Positions 35,135 through 43,800 of a DNA stretch of 64,000 nt are shown here, one piece after another. This DNA is from Paenibacillus sp. FSL R7-0273 (GTDB taxonomy: Bacteria > Bacillota > Bacilli > Paenibacillales > Paenibacillaceae), in assembly GCF_000758625.1 (NCBI RefSeq), contig NZ_CP009283.1, forward strand, positions 6,511,001-6,575,000. Reading direction: 5' to 3'. How positions within the stretch are numbered: the stretch's first letter is position 1; every line of letters starts with the position of its first letter. The notes beneath the pieces were generated by a model. The model did no database searches. It was given only the letters and a program-made list of their open reading frames with translations, and was not told the DNA's origin. The translations under genes were made by a program, and so were the position numbers.

Positions 35135-36967
35135 TTACTCCACAGTAACACTCTTAGCCAGGTTTCTTGGCTTATCAACGTCATGACCCAGAGCCAGGGA
35201 AGCATAGTAAGCCAGCAGTTGGGTTACAACTACCGACAGAGCGGAAGTCAGCAACGGCAGGGTCTTTGGAATAACGAAGGCCTGGTCAACGGATTTCAGC
35301 AGGTCGGTTACGTGCTCCTGGTGAGTGATCGCCAGTACGTCTGCGCCGCGGGCTTTCACTTCCTTGATGTTGCTCACAGTCTTTTCGAGTACGGCTTCTT
35401 GAGTCGCCAAGGCGATAACCGGAACGCCGTCTTCGATAAGAGCCAGTGTACCGTGCTTCAGCTCACCTGCAGCATAAGCTTCAGAGTGAATGTAGGAGAT
35501 TTCTTTCAGCTTCAGCGAGCCTTCTTGAGCTACAGCGTAGTCTACGCCGCGGCCGATGAAGAACAGGTGCTTGTGGCTGGAGATTTGCTCTGCATAAGTT
35601 TTGATGGCATCCTTCTGAGCCAGGATTTCTTCAACCTGTTCAGGCAGGGTGTTCATGGCAGCCAGAATTTCAGCAACCTGTGCATCGGTCTGGGTTCCGC
35701 GTACTTCAGCCATGTACAGGCCAAGCAGGGTGAACGCAATAATCTGCGAAGTGTAAGCTTTCGTCGATGCTACAGCAATTTCCGGACCAGCCAGAGTAAC
35801 CAGTACATCGTTAGCTTCACGGGCAATGGAGCTGCCTACTACGTTAGTGATCGCCAGTACGTGTGCACCATTAGCCTGACCTTCACGAAGGGCAGCCAGG
35901 GTATCCGCAGTTTCACCGGATTGGCTGACTACGATAACCAGTGTTTCCGGTGTTACGATCGGTGAACGGTAACGGTATTCGGAAGCAATATCATTCTCAA
36001 CCGGAATACGAACCAGGGACTCAATCAGACCGCGGCCAACCAGACCCGCGTTGTATGCAGTACCGCAAGCAACGATCTGGATGTTACGGATGTTCTTGAT
36101 CTGCTCAGGAGTCAGGTTGAGTTCCGGCAGGATAACTTTCGTGCCTTCGGCGTTGATGCGTCCGCGCATAGTATCACGGTAAGCCTTAGGCTGCTCGTGG
36201 ATTTCTTTCAGCATGAAGTGCTCGTATCCGCCTTTTTCTGCGGTAACTGCATCCCAATCGACAGTAATCATTTCCCGAGAAATAAAGTTGCCTTCAATCG
36301 TCATCAGTTCGACAGCATCTCTTGTCAGTACAGCCATTTCGCCGTCGTTCAAAATATATACGTTACGGGTATATTCCAGCAGTGCCGGAATGTCCGACCC
36401 GATAAAGTTTTCACCTTCGCCAAGACCGATAATCAGCGGGCTCGCCTGACGTACAGCAACCAGTTTATCCGGCTCATGCTCAGTCAGAACGCCCAGGGCA
36501 AATGCACCGCGCATATGGGTGATTGCCTTCTGAACAGCCTTAACGATATCTCCTTCATATTCACGGGCAATCAGGTGGGAAATAACCTCTGTATCCGTCT
36601 CGGAAGTGAAGTGGCATCCGCCGGCAATCAGCTCTTCTTTGAGTTCCAGGTAGTTTTCGACAATCCCGTTGTGTACAACCGAGAATTTCTGGCTGTTATC
36701 TGTGTGCGGGTGGGAGTTCTCGTCGGATGGTTTACCGTGAGTCGCCCAGCGGGTGTGTCCGATACCGGCACTGCCCGTCAGCGGAGTTGTTTCAAGTCTG
36801 GATTCCAGGTTAGCCATACGGCCCTTTGCCTTAACAACCTGCAAGCCTTCCTTCGTGAAAACAGCAATACCTGCTGAATCATAACCACGGTACTCCAGCT
36901 TTTTAAGTCCTTCTACCAGGATCCCCTGCGAATTCTGATTACCAATATATCCTACAATACCACACAT
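35135..36967 (-). CDS. glmS: Glutamine-fructose-6-phosphate aminotransferase (isomerizing)
   Basis: A 610-residue enzyme. The start MCGIVGYIGN places the catalytic cysteine at position 2 after methionine removal; CGGAGGAATTTTATA precedes it. The glutaminase domain is followed by two SIS domains (VACGTAYNAG, VSQSGETADTLAALREG, FFIGRG) and the conserved ending DKPRNLAKSVTVE. It makes glucosamine-6-phosphate for cell-wall synthesis. A ribozyme in its leader controls the message. The gene end is intact and serves as the transposon target; its normal terminator is now 18.5 kb away. Confidence 0.97.
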   Translation of the reverse strand: MCGIVGYIGNQNSQGILVEGLKKLEYRGYDSAGIAVFTKEGLQVVKAKGRMANLESRLETTPLTGSAGIGHTRWATHGKPSDENSHPHTDNSQKFSVVHNGIVENYLELKEELIAGGCHFTSETDTEVISHLIAREYEGDIVKAVQKAITHMRGAFALGVLTEHEPDKLVAVRQASPLIIGLGEGENFIGSDIPALLEYTRNVYILNDGEMAVLTRDAVELMTIEGNFISREMITVDWDAVTAEKGGYEHFMLKEIHEQPKAYRDTMRGRINAEGTKVILPELNLTPEQIKNIRNIQIVACGTAYNAGLVGRGLIESLVRIPVENDIASEYRYRSPIVTPETLVIVVSQSGETADTLAALREGQANGAHVLAITNVVGSSIAREANDVLVTLAGPEIAVASTKAYTSQIIAFTLLGLYMAEVRGTQTDAQVAEILAAMNTLPEQVEEILAQKDAIKTYAEQISSHKHLFFIGRGVDYAVAQEGSLKLKEISYIHSEAYAAGELKHGTLALIEDGVPVIALATQEAVLEKTVSNIKEVKARGADVLAITHQEHVTDLLKSVDQAFVIPKTLPLLTSALSVVVTQLLAYYASLALGHDVDKPRNLAKSVTVE

Positions 36968-37167
36968 TATAAAATTCCTCCGTCCAATGATTGTAATGTG
37001 GGCGGCATAAGGAAATAGACGTGCCGTGCGGCAAGTGTAGAGAAAAAGCATTATTCTGTTGTCAAATCTGTCACCTGTAAAATGACATCCACAGTCTTCT
37101 TCTCTGCCGCAGCAGGACGTACGTATTTTCCGTTAGCGCATACCCATGAATGATTAAAATCTTCGTA

Positions 37168-37373
37168 CACCCATACAAGCGTTGTGTGAAAGGTCGCCCT
37201 AACATTTTCCGCTTATATTTACGGCTCTGGTGTATCACCGGGAGGTCCCCGCCGAACATTTCGAACACCTCCACCTCGTCAGCTTACATCTGCCGTGATC
37301 CGTTCCAGCCTGCCGCCAATCCGGCTACTGCAGCTGTCCCTTCTCCCCCGCGCAAGATCAAGCTCTGGCGCTT
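37168..37373 (-). ncRNA. glmS ribozyme (glucosamine-6-phosphate-activated)
   Basis: On the minus strand the leader of glmS contains AGCGCCAGAGCTTG, where the cleavage site A|GCGCC falls between 37372 and 37371. Next comes GACGAGGTGGAGGTGTTCGA, then the pseudoknot core TTCGGCGGGGACCTCCCGG and AGCCGTAA. The P3 stem ATAAGCG / CGCTTGT closes a P4 hairpin AGGGCGACCT. These match the conserved core of the B. subtilis glmS ribozyme. Glucosamine-6-phosphate triggers self-cleavage and lowers glmS expression. The right boundary is approximate. Confidence 0.93.
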
Positions 37374-37427
37374 GCTGTTGCTGTTTACCTCACGATCCCC
37401 GCTTTCCTTCTTGAATGACACTTCATC

Positions 37428-37457
37428 ATTATATGCACCTTACATCACTTTTGGCAA
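37428..37457 (-). promoter_or_regulatory. glmS promoter
   Basis: TTGCCA (37457-37452), an 18-base spacer and TATAAT (37433-37428) on the minus strand. Transcription would start near 37421, about 50 bases before the ribozyme cleavage site. Confidence 0.75.
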
Positions 37458-37511
37458 TGAAATAATGTTTGAAAGCTTTGGAATTTGCTTGAAAATGATG
37501 TCACATTAGCT

Positions 37512-37551
37512 GAAAAGCCGATGATCGAAGCACAAACTCCAATCACCGGCT
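37512..37551 (-). terminator. Terminator after glmM
   Basis: GCCGGTGAT pairs with ATCATCGGC (one G-U pair) around a 16-base loop and is followed by TTTTC on the minus strand, 27 bases after the glmM stop codon. It lies just before the glmS promoter, which agrees with glmS having its own transcript. Confidence 0.6.
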
Positions 37552-37577
37552 CTGCCCGCTAATGATTTTACAATATA

Positions 37578-38918
37578 TTAAACCAGTTCGCGCTGAACAA
37601 CCTCAACAATCTGTCCTACGAACAGATCCAGCTCAGCCTTATCCGGACCTTCTGCCATAACACGGATCAAAGGCTCCGTACCGGAAGGACGTACCAGCAC
37701 ACGGCCGTTATCCCCAAGCTTGCTTTCTACCTCCAGAATAGCAGCTTCAATTGCCGGGTTATTCGGGTAGTTTGTTTTGTCCTGCACCCGTACATTTACA
37801 AGCACCTGAGGATACTTGGTCATCATCGACTTCAGCACGCTGAGCTTTTTGCCTTCGGCCTTTAATGTATCCACAAGCTGGATCGCGGTCAGAATTCCGT
37901 CACCGGTTGTATTATAATCCAGGAAAATAACGTGGCCGGACTGCTCTCCGCCCAGGTTATAGCCGCCGCGGCGCATTTCTTCCATCACATAGCGGTCACC
38001 GACAGCCGTCTTGGCTGTATTCAGTGCCAGCTTCTCGGTAGCTTTGTAGAAGCCGATGTTGCTCATTACGGTAGACACAATCGTGGCATCCTTCAGCTTG
38101 CCGGCACGGTTCATCGCATCTCCGCAGATGCAGAGAATGAAGTCACCGTCCACTTCTTCGCCTGTTTCATCGATAGCAATCAGACGATCGGCATCACCGT
38201 CAAAAGCAAGTCCCAGATCCGCACCGTGACGCAGCACCTCATCGCGCAGCTTCTCCGGATGTGTCGAGCCGTATCCGTCATTAATGTTGAGACCGTCAGG
38301 CTCCGCGCCGATCGCAATGACTTCGGCTCCAAGCTCTCTGAACAGGCGCGGTGCCAGCTCATAGGCTGATCCGTGCGCACAGTCAAGTACGATCTTAATG
38401 CCTTCAAAACGGTTAGTGATCGTGGTCTTCAGGTACTCCAGATACAAATATTTCGCATCGTTATCGACGGTCAGCTTGCCAAGACCGGCACCCACAGGAC
38501 GCGGAAGCTCATCCTTCTCGGCATCCATCAGCTCTTCAATGCGCAGCTCGGTTTCATCCGTCAGCTTAAAGCCGTCTCCGCCAAAAAACTTAATGCCATT
38601 GTCTTCCACAGGATTATGGGAAGCGGAGATCATAACGCCCGCATCCGCCTTGAGCAATCTGGTGATATATGCTACAGCAGGTGTGCTGACAACACCGATC
38701 CGGATAACCTCCGCACCGATAGACAACAGCCCGGCTACGAGTGCTGATTCCAGCAGCGGTCCGGAGATCCGGGTGTCCATGCCGATAACCACTTTCGGCT
38801 TTTCTACGTTTCCAGCCAGGACATATCCGCCGCAGCGGCCAATGCTGTAGGCCATTTCTGCTGTTAATTCACGGTTGGCGACCCCGCGCACACCGTCAGT
38901 TCCAAAATACTTACCCAT
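37578..38918 (-). CDS. glmM: Phosphoglucosamine mutase
   Basis: A 446-residue enzyme. It starts [19 protein letters not shown]. The phosphoserine loop is [13 protein letters not shown], the metal loop is AFDGDADR and the sugar-binding motif is [20 protein letters not shown] is the phosphate-binding end. It converts glucosamine-6-phosphate to the 1-phosphate. It is the last gene of the sigW-rsiW-cdaA-cdaR-glmM arrangement; CdaA activity is known to be modulated by GlmM in other Firmicutes. Confidence 0.97.
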   Translation of the reverse strand: MGKYFGTDGVRGVANRELTAEMAYSIGRCGGYVLAGNVEKPKVVIGMDTRISGPLLESALVAGLLSIGAEVIRIGVVSTPAVAYITRLLKADAGVMISASHNPVEDNGIKFFGGDGFKLTDETELRIEELMDAEKDELPRPVGAGLGKLTVDNDAKYLYLEYLKTTITNRFEGIKIVLDCAHGSAYELAPRLFRELGAEVIAIGAEPDGLNINDGYGSTHPEKLRDEVLRHGADLGLAFDGDADRLIAIDETGEEVDGDFILCICGDAMNRAGKLKDATIVSTVMSNIGFYKATEKLALNTAKTAVGDRYVMEEMRRGGYNLGGEQSGHVIFLDYNTTGDGILTAIQLVDTLKAEGKKLSVLKSMMTKYPQVLVNVRVQDKTNYPNNPAIEAAILEVESKLGDNGRVLVRPSGTEPLIRVMAEGPDKAELDLFVGQIVEVVQRELV

Positions 38919-39085
38919 CTCTTTTCTCCTTTTAGTACGCTACATTGTTGAATGTAAACTTAAGAATGTTATGTACGAAGCCCTTTTCTTAAGTTCATCT
39001 TATAGCTTAATGAATTATTGTATGAGAACATTCGGAATCATGTAACTAAACTGCCCTACACATAGACGCTATCCCGAACAAAAAG

Positions 39086-40534
39086 TTACGTTCCGCCAGT
39101 ATTGCCAGAATTAGTATCATTCCCGCTGCTCTCAGGAGTACTGCTGTTCTCAACAGTGCCTTCTGTAGGAGCTGGCGTGGCAGTAGCGGCTGGCTCAGCG
39201 CTGTGTGTCGGCTCCACACTGTTCTCCCCGCCGGAAACAGCCTCAGAGCTCGGCTCAGGAGTCGGCCCGATTCCGGTGTCCGGACTGGCCGTCGCCTCCG
39301 GTGTGGCCGGTGTCTGCAGGTCTATGGTAACGATATGCGGCTGCGGGGAATTGACCAGGGAGATGAACCTCGGCATCGAGATCTGCAGCGTGACCTGATG
39401 TACACCCGCTGCCAGACCTCCAACATCAGCTACCACACTAATGTTATCCTGATCAAGCTGATCAAGCAGGGTCGGTGCTCCTGATAAGGTCAGCGTAATA
39501 GCTCTGGCGGGCGGGTCTGTAACTACCGCTGTTAGCCCGCTGCTTACGCCTTCCAGCTTAATCGGGATATTCTCCATCGTCCGCTCAGCTACTTCAGCGG
39601 CAGACACCGTGACGTTCACCTCAGCCGGTTCTATCTTGGACGTCCCCTCAGGCGGCTTCAGCTCAAGCTTCACCTGCTGTGTCCCCGCAGACTGAACCGT
39701 ACTGAGATCCAGGGTGGCTTCATAGGAGGATAAGCCCGCGAGCATCTCCTCACTGCCGTACACCGTAACTGTATCCATCTCAGGCGTAACTCTGGATAAT
39801 GAGAGAGAGCCTGGCAGCTGTCCGGTGAAGCTGACATCCAGCGGCAGCGTTTTGTTCGGAAGTGAAATGGACATTTGAACAGAAACAGCAGACGGCTCAA
39901 TAACGGCGCCGCTGATTTCGTTACCGTCGCTGTCGTAGGCTGTCAGCCTCACTCTCTTCTCTGTAAAGGTTTCATTCTCCCCATCAAGCTCAACGGTGCC
40001 CTGAACAGTTGCCACTTTACTGAGCTCACTGGCCGGCAGAGTAACCTCCACCTCTGCGGGATCAATCACCGCAACATCAGCCTGGTACCCCTCTGCCGGC
40101 GCACCCGTAATATTCACAGAAACCGGAAAGGTTTTCGTGTTACGCAATTCGACATGCACATTCACCTCAGAGGGCTCCATCGATTCAAACTCTACTCCCT
40201 TGGGTAGAGTATAATTTAACGGAAGCGTTGTATCCCCCGGTCCTACATCGCTTAAATCGAGCGTCACCTTGTAGGCATCAGAAAATTTGAAGTTAAGATC
40301 CGAATTTTTACCCGAGACCTCAAGCCTCACACTATCAGCATCGAAGCTGTATACATACTTTTCTTCGTCCATGCCTGTCTGCTCTATTTTTACATTTTCA
40401 ATAATTTTCGGCTGCATACTGACTGTTGTCTGATTGGTTGGCTCGGTATCCACATGCACAATCGTCCACAGGATAATACCGAAGACAAGAGCAAGAATTT
40501 TGTTGAAGTTGTTGTTCTTCATCCACTTATCCAT
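39086..40534 (-). CDS. cdaR: CdaA regulatory protein with YbbR domains
   Basis: A 482-residue membrane-anchored protein. One N-terminal helix (ILALVFGIILWTIVHV) is followed by about four extracytoplasmic YbbR repeats, each ending in a PxxV(N/T)V-type strand (EPSEVNVHVEL, DPAEVEVTLPA, EPSAVSVQMSI, EPAEVNVTVSA). The tail after residue ~410 is low-complexity, rich in T, S, P, E and G. YbbR/CdaR binds and tunes the diadenylate cyclase CdaA. The start overlaps cdaA by eight bases. Confidence 0.93.
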   Translation of the reverse strand: MDKWMKNNNFNKILALVFGIILWTIVHVDTEPTNQTTVSMQPKIIENVKIEQTGMDEEKYVYSFDADSVRLEVSGKNSDLNFKFSDAYKVTLDLSDVGPGDTTLPLNYTLPKGVEFESMEPSEVNVHVELRNTKTFPVSVNITGAPAEGYQADVAVIDPAEVEVTLPASELSKVATVQGTVELDGENETFTEKRVRLTAYDSDGNEISGAVIEPSAVSVQMSISLPNKTLPLDVSFTGQLPGSLSLSRVTPEMDTVTVYGSEEMLAGLSSYEATLDLSTVQSAGTQQVKLELKPPEGTSKIEPAEVNVTVSAAEVAERTMENIPIKLEGVSSGLTAVVTDPPARAITLTLSGAPTLLDQLDQDNISVVADVGGLAAGVHQVTLQISMPRFISLVNSPQPHIVTIDLQTPATPEATASPDTGIGPTPEPSSEAVSGGENSVEPTHSAEPAATATPAPTEGTVENSSTPESSGNDTNSGNTGGT

Positions 40535-41357
40535 TGTTCTTGCCCCCTCTCCGTTTCCAGAAAGCAGAGCTTTTCTCCTTCAGCGTCGAAGACGCGCTCA
40601 GCTCCTGATGAAGCTTCGAGATCAGCGATTCTTCCTTAATATCACGCACAATCTGCCCGTTAATGGCCAGCGATATTTGCCCCGTTTCCTCTGAAACCAC
40701 GACAGAGACGGAGTCCGCAACCTCACTGATCCCGATTGCCGCCCGGTGGCGCGTCCCCAGCTCCTTGCTGATGAATGGATTCTCCGAGAGCGGCAGATAA
40801 CAGGCGGCAGCGGCGATCTGTCCATCCTGCATAATCAGCGCCCCGTCATGCAGCGGAGTATTGGGAATAAAAATATTAATCAACAGCTCCGAGCTGACAA
40901 CTGAACGCATAGGTATGCCCGATTCCGTGTATTCATTGAGGCCGGTCGCCCGCTCAAAAACAATAAGCGCCCCTATTTTCCGCTTGGATAAATAGTTCAC
41001 CGCTTTGATGACCTCGCCGACCAGCCTGCTGATCTCCTCATCATTCTCCGAGGCCCGTCCAAAAAACTTACCCCGACCAAGCTGCTCCAGCCCCCTGCGC
41101 AATTCAGGCTGAAAAATAATAAAGATGGCAAACACCCCGAAGGTATAAATCTGGTTCATCAGCCATTTGAGCGTGTAAAGGTCCAGAACCGTGCTCAGCG
41201 CCCAGATAATAACCAGCACCAGAATTCCCTTAAGCAGCTGGACTGCCCGTGTGCCGCGCACCATATTGAGTACTTTGTAGATAATGTAGCTGACAATCAG
41301 GATATCGACTATATCTTTAATGGATTCTTTCCATGTTAAGTCAGTAAAATAGCTCAT
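40527..41357 (-). CDS. cdaA: Diadenylate cyclase
   Basis: A 276-residue membrane enzyme. Three N-terminal helices include IVDILIVSYIIYKVL and GILVLVIIWALSTVL. The DAC domain has the catalytic DGA in PLHDGALIMQDG and the RHR motif in LGTRHRAAIGISE. It joins two ATP to c-di-AMP, a second messenger that controls potassium uptake and wall homeostasis. It shares the operon-like order with cdaR and glmM. Confidence 0.96.
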   Translation of the reverse strand: MSYFTDLTWKESIKDIVDILIVSYIIYKVLNMVRGTRAVQLLKGILVLVIIWALSTVLDLYTLKWLMNQIYTFGVFAIFIIFQPELRRGLEQLGRGKFFGRASENDEEISRLVGEVIKAVNYLSKRKIGALIVFERATGLNEYTESGIPMRSVVSSELLINIFIPNTPLHDGALIMQDGQIAAAACYLPLSENPFISKELGTRHRAAIGISEVADSVSVVVSEETGQISLAINGQIVRDIKEESLISKLHQELSASSTLKEKSSAFWKRRGGKNNG

Positions 41358-41495
41358 TGCCCAAAACCCCCGTCATTTCATATTAGCTGGGTTTATGTAA
41401 ATTGTCTGTTAGCTCTGTATCATATCTAGGTTATAACGTTCACGCCCAGGTTGCAAGTTTCACCCGCTGGGGAATTTTGATAATCCGGTTTCAGG

Positions 41496-41532
41496 CAACA
41501 AAAAAGCGCCATCTTTCCGGAAAAAGAGGCGC
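41496..41532 (-). terminator. Terminator after rsiW
   Basis: GCGCC and GGCGC pair around a loop containing TTCCGGAAA, followed by TTTTTTG on the minus strand, about 35 bases after the rsiW stop codon. It separates sigW-rsiW from cdaA. Confidence 0.75.
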
Positions 41533-41566
41533 AAATACTATTTCTGCATAAAGGGCCAATAGCGGA

Positions 41567-42181
41567 TTACCGGTAGGCAACTTCAGAGAACATGTTCGTC
41601 ACTTTATACCAGAGCCAGCTTACCGCTTGGTCTATGCTTTTGACTTGCCCGGAGATGTGGGCTGTAGAAGCCTGGTACAGAGAGCCGTCAATCACTGTTA
41701 CGTTACCATTAACGTCCCCGTACACCTGTGTTGTGCCATTCTCCACTGTAAGGTTGCCTGCAATTGTTTTGCCGGACGGAACAATGACTGTATTGCCCTG
41801 GATTATGACCTGATCCAGATTACTGCCTCTGACTACAAGCTGCTGATCCTGTTTCCAGAAGGTCACTGAGCTCATGAGCATGACCAGCAGGAATATGGAT
41901 GCCGCCGTAAGCGCCGGATGTCTTTTGATCCAGGTAATAAAAGCCCGTTCTCTCTTCGGCTGTGGCAGTGAATCCATTATCCGGCTTACCAGATCATCTG
42001 AGGCCACCACATTCTGGTGCATCAGGGAGAACATCAGCATATCAGTTTGTTCTAATTCATTGAACTTTGCACGGCAATCCGGACAGGATAGAAGATGCTC
42101 CTTCAATTCCCTCTGCTGCAGCTCGGGCAAGTCGTCATCCAGGTAATCATGCATCAAAGAGACGGCCAGTTTGCATTCCAT
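41567..42181 (-). CDS. rsiW: Anti-sigma-W factor (zinc-finger, membrane anchored)
   Basis: About 204 residues. The N-terminal anti-sigma domain contains the zinc motif H-x3-C-x2-C in LKEHLLSCPDCRAKF. A single membrane helix (HPALTAASIFLLVMLMSSVT) lies near residue 90-110. The outer part holds short beta repeats (VIIQGNTVIVPSGKTIAGNL), a polymer-bactofilin-like pattern that differs from B. subtilis RsiW. AAAGGA sits before ATG 42181. It should hold the sigma factor at the membrane until envelope stress triggers cleavage. Confidence 0.88.
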   Translation of the reverse strand: MECKLAVSLMHDYLDDDLPELQQRELKEHLLSCPDCRAKFNELEQTDMLMFSLMHQNVVASDDLVSRIMDSLPQPKRERAFITWIKRHPALTAASIFLLVMLMSSVTFWKQDQQLVVRGSNLDQVIIQGNTVIVPSGKTIAGNLTVENGTTQVYGDVNGNVTVIDGSLYQASTAHISGQVKSIDQAVSWLWYKVTNMFSEVAYR

Positions 42182-42301
42182 AGGAGCCAATCCTTTCATG
42201 TGTGCTATTTAATTATTTCAAGGCAAAGGGACAGCGCATAAGACTTGCTTAACTTACATACGGCACTGCCGGACAGACGTTTCATAAAAAAACATCTATT
42301 T

Positions 42302-42868
42302 TTACATTTTCGGGCCTAATTTTTTACGTAAAAACTCACGTCCGCGGTGCACCCTCGTCTTAATCGTCGTCACCGGCATATCCAGCACATCACTGATCTC
42401 CTGCAGCGACAGATCCTGCAAATAACGCAGTATCATTACAGACCGGTATTTCACGGGCAGACTGTCAATTGCATCATAGATCAGCCTCTGCGTCTCTGAG
42501 AGCAGCAGCTCTGTCTCCGGTGTGACATTGTCGCTCGGGATCATCGAGTACCCGTCAATGCCTTCCTGGTCGTTCATCTCGGCATCCAGCGAATAGGTCG
42601 GCTTACGCTTGCGCAGCCTATCTATACACAGGTTCGTACCGATCCTGTAAATCCACGTCGAAAATTTCTGTTTGTCATCATATCGGTCCAAATTCCGGTA
42701 CACACGCAAAAAAGTCTCCTGAACAATATCCTCCGCCTCATGACGGTTGTTCAGCATCCGGTAAGCCAAATGATATATTTTGTCTTTATATAGTTCCACA
42801 AGCTCGGCAAATGCTCTTTGGTCGCCCTTCAAGGCGAGCTTTGTCAATCTGCCTTCCAAATTCTCCAC
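42302..42868 (-). CDS. sigW: ECF sigma factor SigW
   Basis: A 188-residue sigma-70 family member with only regions 2 and 4. Region 2: LVELYKDKIYHLAYRMLNNR, then EDIVQETFLRVYRNLDRYD and FSTWIYRIGTNLCIDRLRKR. Region 4: LPVKYRSVMILRYLQDLSLQ and DVLDMPVTTIKTRVHRGREF. It begins with GTG after GGGGGAG. Placement before an anti-sigma gene and cdaA is the standard SigW arrangement in Paenibacillus and Bacillus. It activates genes against wall-active antibiotics. Confidence 0.93.
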   Translation of the reverse strand: MENLEGRLTKLALKGDQRAFAELVELYKDKIYHLAYRMLNNRHEAEDIVQETFLRVYRNLDRYDDKQKFSTWIYRIGTNLCIDRLRKRKPTYSLDAEMNDQEGIDGYSMIPSDNVTPETELLLSETQRLIYDAIDSLPVKYRSVMILRYLQDLSLQEISDVLDMPVTTIKTRVHRGREFLRKKLGPKM

Positions 42869-42931
42869 CTGTTAACTCCCCCAGACTTGCCGCCCCTGGT
42901 CTTCCATCACTTTGAATGTCCACGGTACAAG

Positions 42932-42960
42932 CATATAAATCGTAAATCAAGTTTGGTCAA
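42932..42960 (-). promoter_or_regulatory. Candidate sigma-A promoter of sigW
   Basis: TTGACC (42960-42955), 17-base spacer, TATATG (42937-42932) on the minus strand, about 65 bases before the sigW GTG. A SigW-type autoregulatory promoter (AAAC...CGT) was looked for; only AAAC within this spacer was seen. Confidence 0.45.
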
Positions 42961-43242
42961 AAATCAAGGATTGTATTGTTACCTTATGGAAAGCGGGCGG
43001 GACCAGCTTACAGCAAAGTGCGGTGATTACGGCGGCACTCCAAAGAATGTTTGGACTTCCGGCCGCTGCTATGCTCAGATTCCTTCAATTATAACCGCTG
43101 TCTGCGGTAGGAATCTGACCATAAAGGCGCACGCTGACGCTCCTGCAGTTCCAAAATTCTTCTCCGCACCTTCTTCATCACCTGTAGCTTATGCACTGTT
43201 CCCCGCCCGAATTCCACAGGTAACTATGGACGGGGAAGGACA

Positions 43243-43276
43243 GGAAGCCGCTTGGCTGGTAGGTTAAGCGGCTTCC
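43243..43276. repeat. Perfect 11-base inverted repeat in an empty region
   Basis: GGAAGCCGCTT and AAGCGGCTTCC with a 12-base loop. No T-run follows on either strand, so it is not a clear terminator. It lies within the 932-base stretch between sigW and ppc where I see no credible gene; the weak open frame crossing it lacks a ribosome site and family features. Confidence 0.5.
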
Positions 43277-43377
43277 CGGGATACTGCCGGCTGCTTGATG
43301 TGCTGCCGGTCCATTAAATATAGCTTCCTTACAGACTAGTTACTGAGATGTAGGGCCGCTTTGACAAATCAACCTGG

Positions 43378-43567
43378 TATAACTGCACTCTGTACAACTA
43401 TCCGGCCACTTTTTAGGGAAAATGGCTGTTTAGCTGTATTCGGTGCAACTAAAAATCCATAAAACGTTTATTCTTGCCAAATAGGGCGGGTATAGATGTA
43501 CGAAATGCAGCTATCTAATGAGGAGGGCGAGTTGTAGCGACTTTTAAGTGTACCGAATACAATTAAA
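43378..43567. repeat. Intergenic cluster of ~25-bp imperfect palindromes (cluster B)
   Basis: Four units occur at 43378-43400 (TATAACTGCACTCTGTACAA), 43429-43454 (TTTAGCTGTATTCGGTGCAA), 43491-43515 (TATAGATGTACGAAATGCAG) and 43542-43567 (TTTAAGTGTACCGAATACAA). Each is a TTTA-N-NTGYAC ... GTGCAA-N-TAAA type palindrome, the same unit as at 5179-5368. Function unknown; they are mobile or amplified intergenic repeats by appearance. Confidence 0.5.
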
Positions 43568-43652
43568 AGCAACTCCCTCTTGTTTTAACGCCTGCTCCGC
43601 TCTTCAATCTTGGAAGATTCATCCCAAATTGCAATAGAACCTGAATACAAAC

Positions 43653-43699
43653 CAAAAAAAACGGAGATCGCCGCACTAAGCGCAGCAGATCTCCGTTTT
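43653..43699 (-). terminator. Terminator after ppc
   Basis: AAAACGGAGATC and GATCTCCGTTTT pair perfectly over 12 bases and are followed by further T residues on the minus strand, about 100 bases beyond the ppc stop codon. Confidence 0.85.
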
Positions 43700-43800
43700 G
43701 CTAATTCCCATTACTCAATGGCTGAATTCCGGGAGTATTCCTGTATATGCTTCTAAATCCTTTATTAATAGTCCCACTGTAAGCCTGAGGGCTCCGGGCA

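Noticed and set aside
37071..37274. Leftward 67-codon frame upstream of glmS
   Set aside because: It runs through the conserved core of the glmS ribozyme and has no ribosome site.
42818..43267. Rightward 149-codon frame overlapping the sigW start
   Set aside because: No ribosome site, no family features, and it overlaps sigW and its promoter on the other strand.
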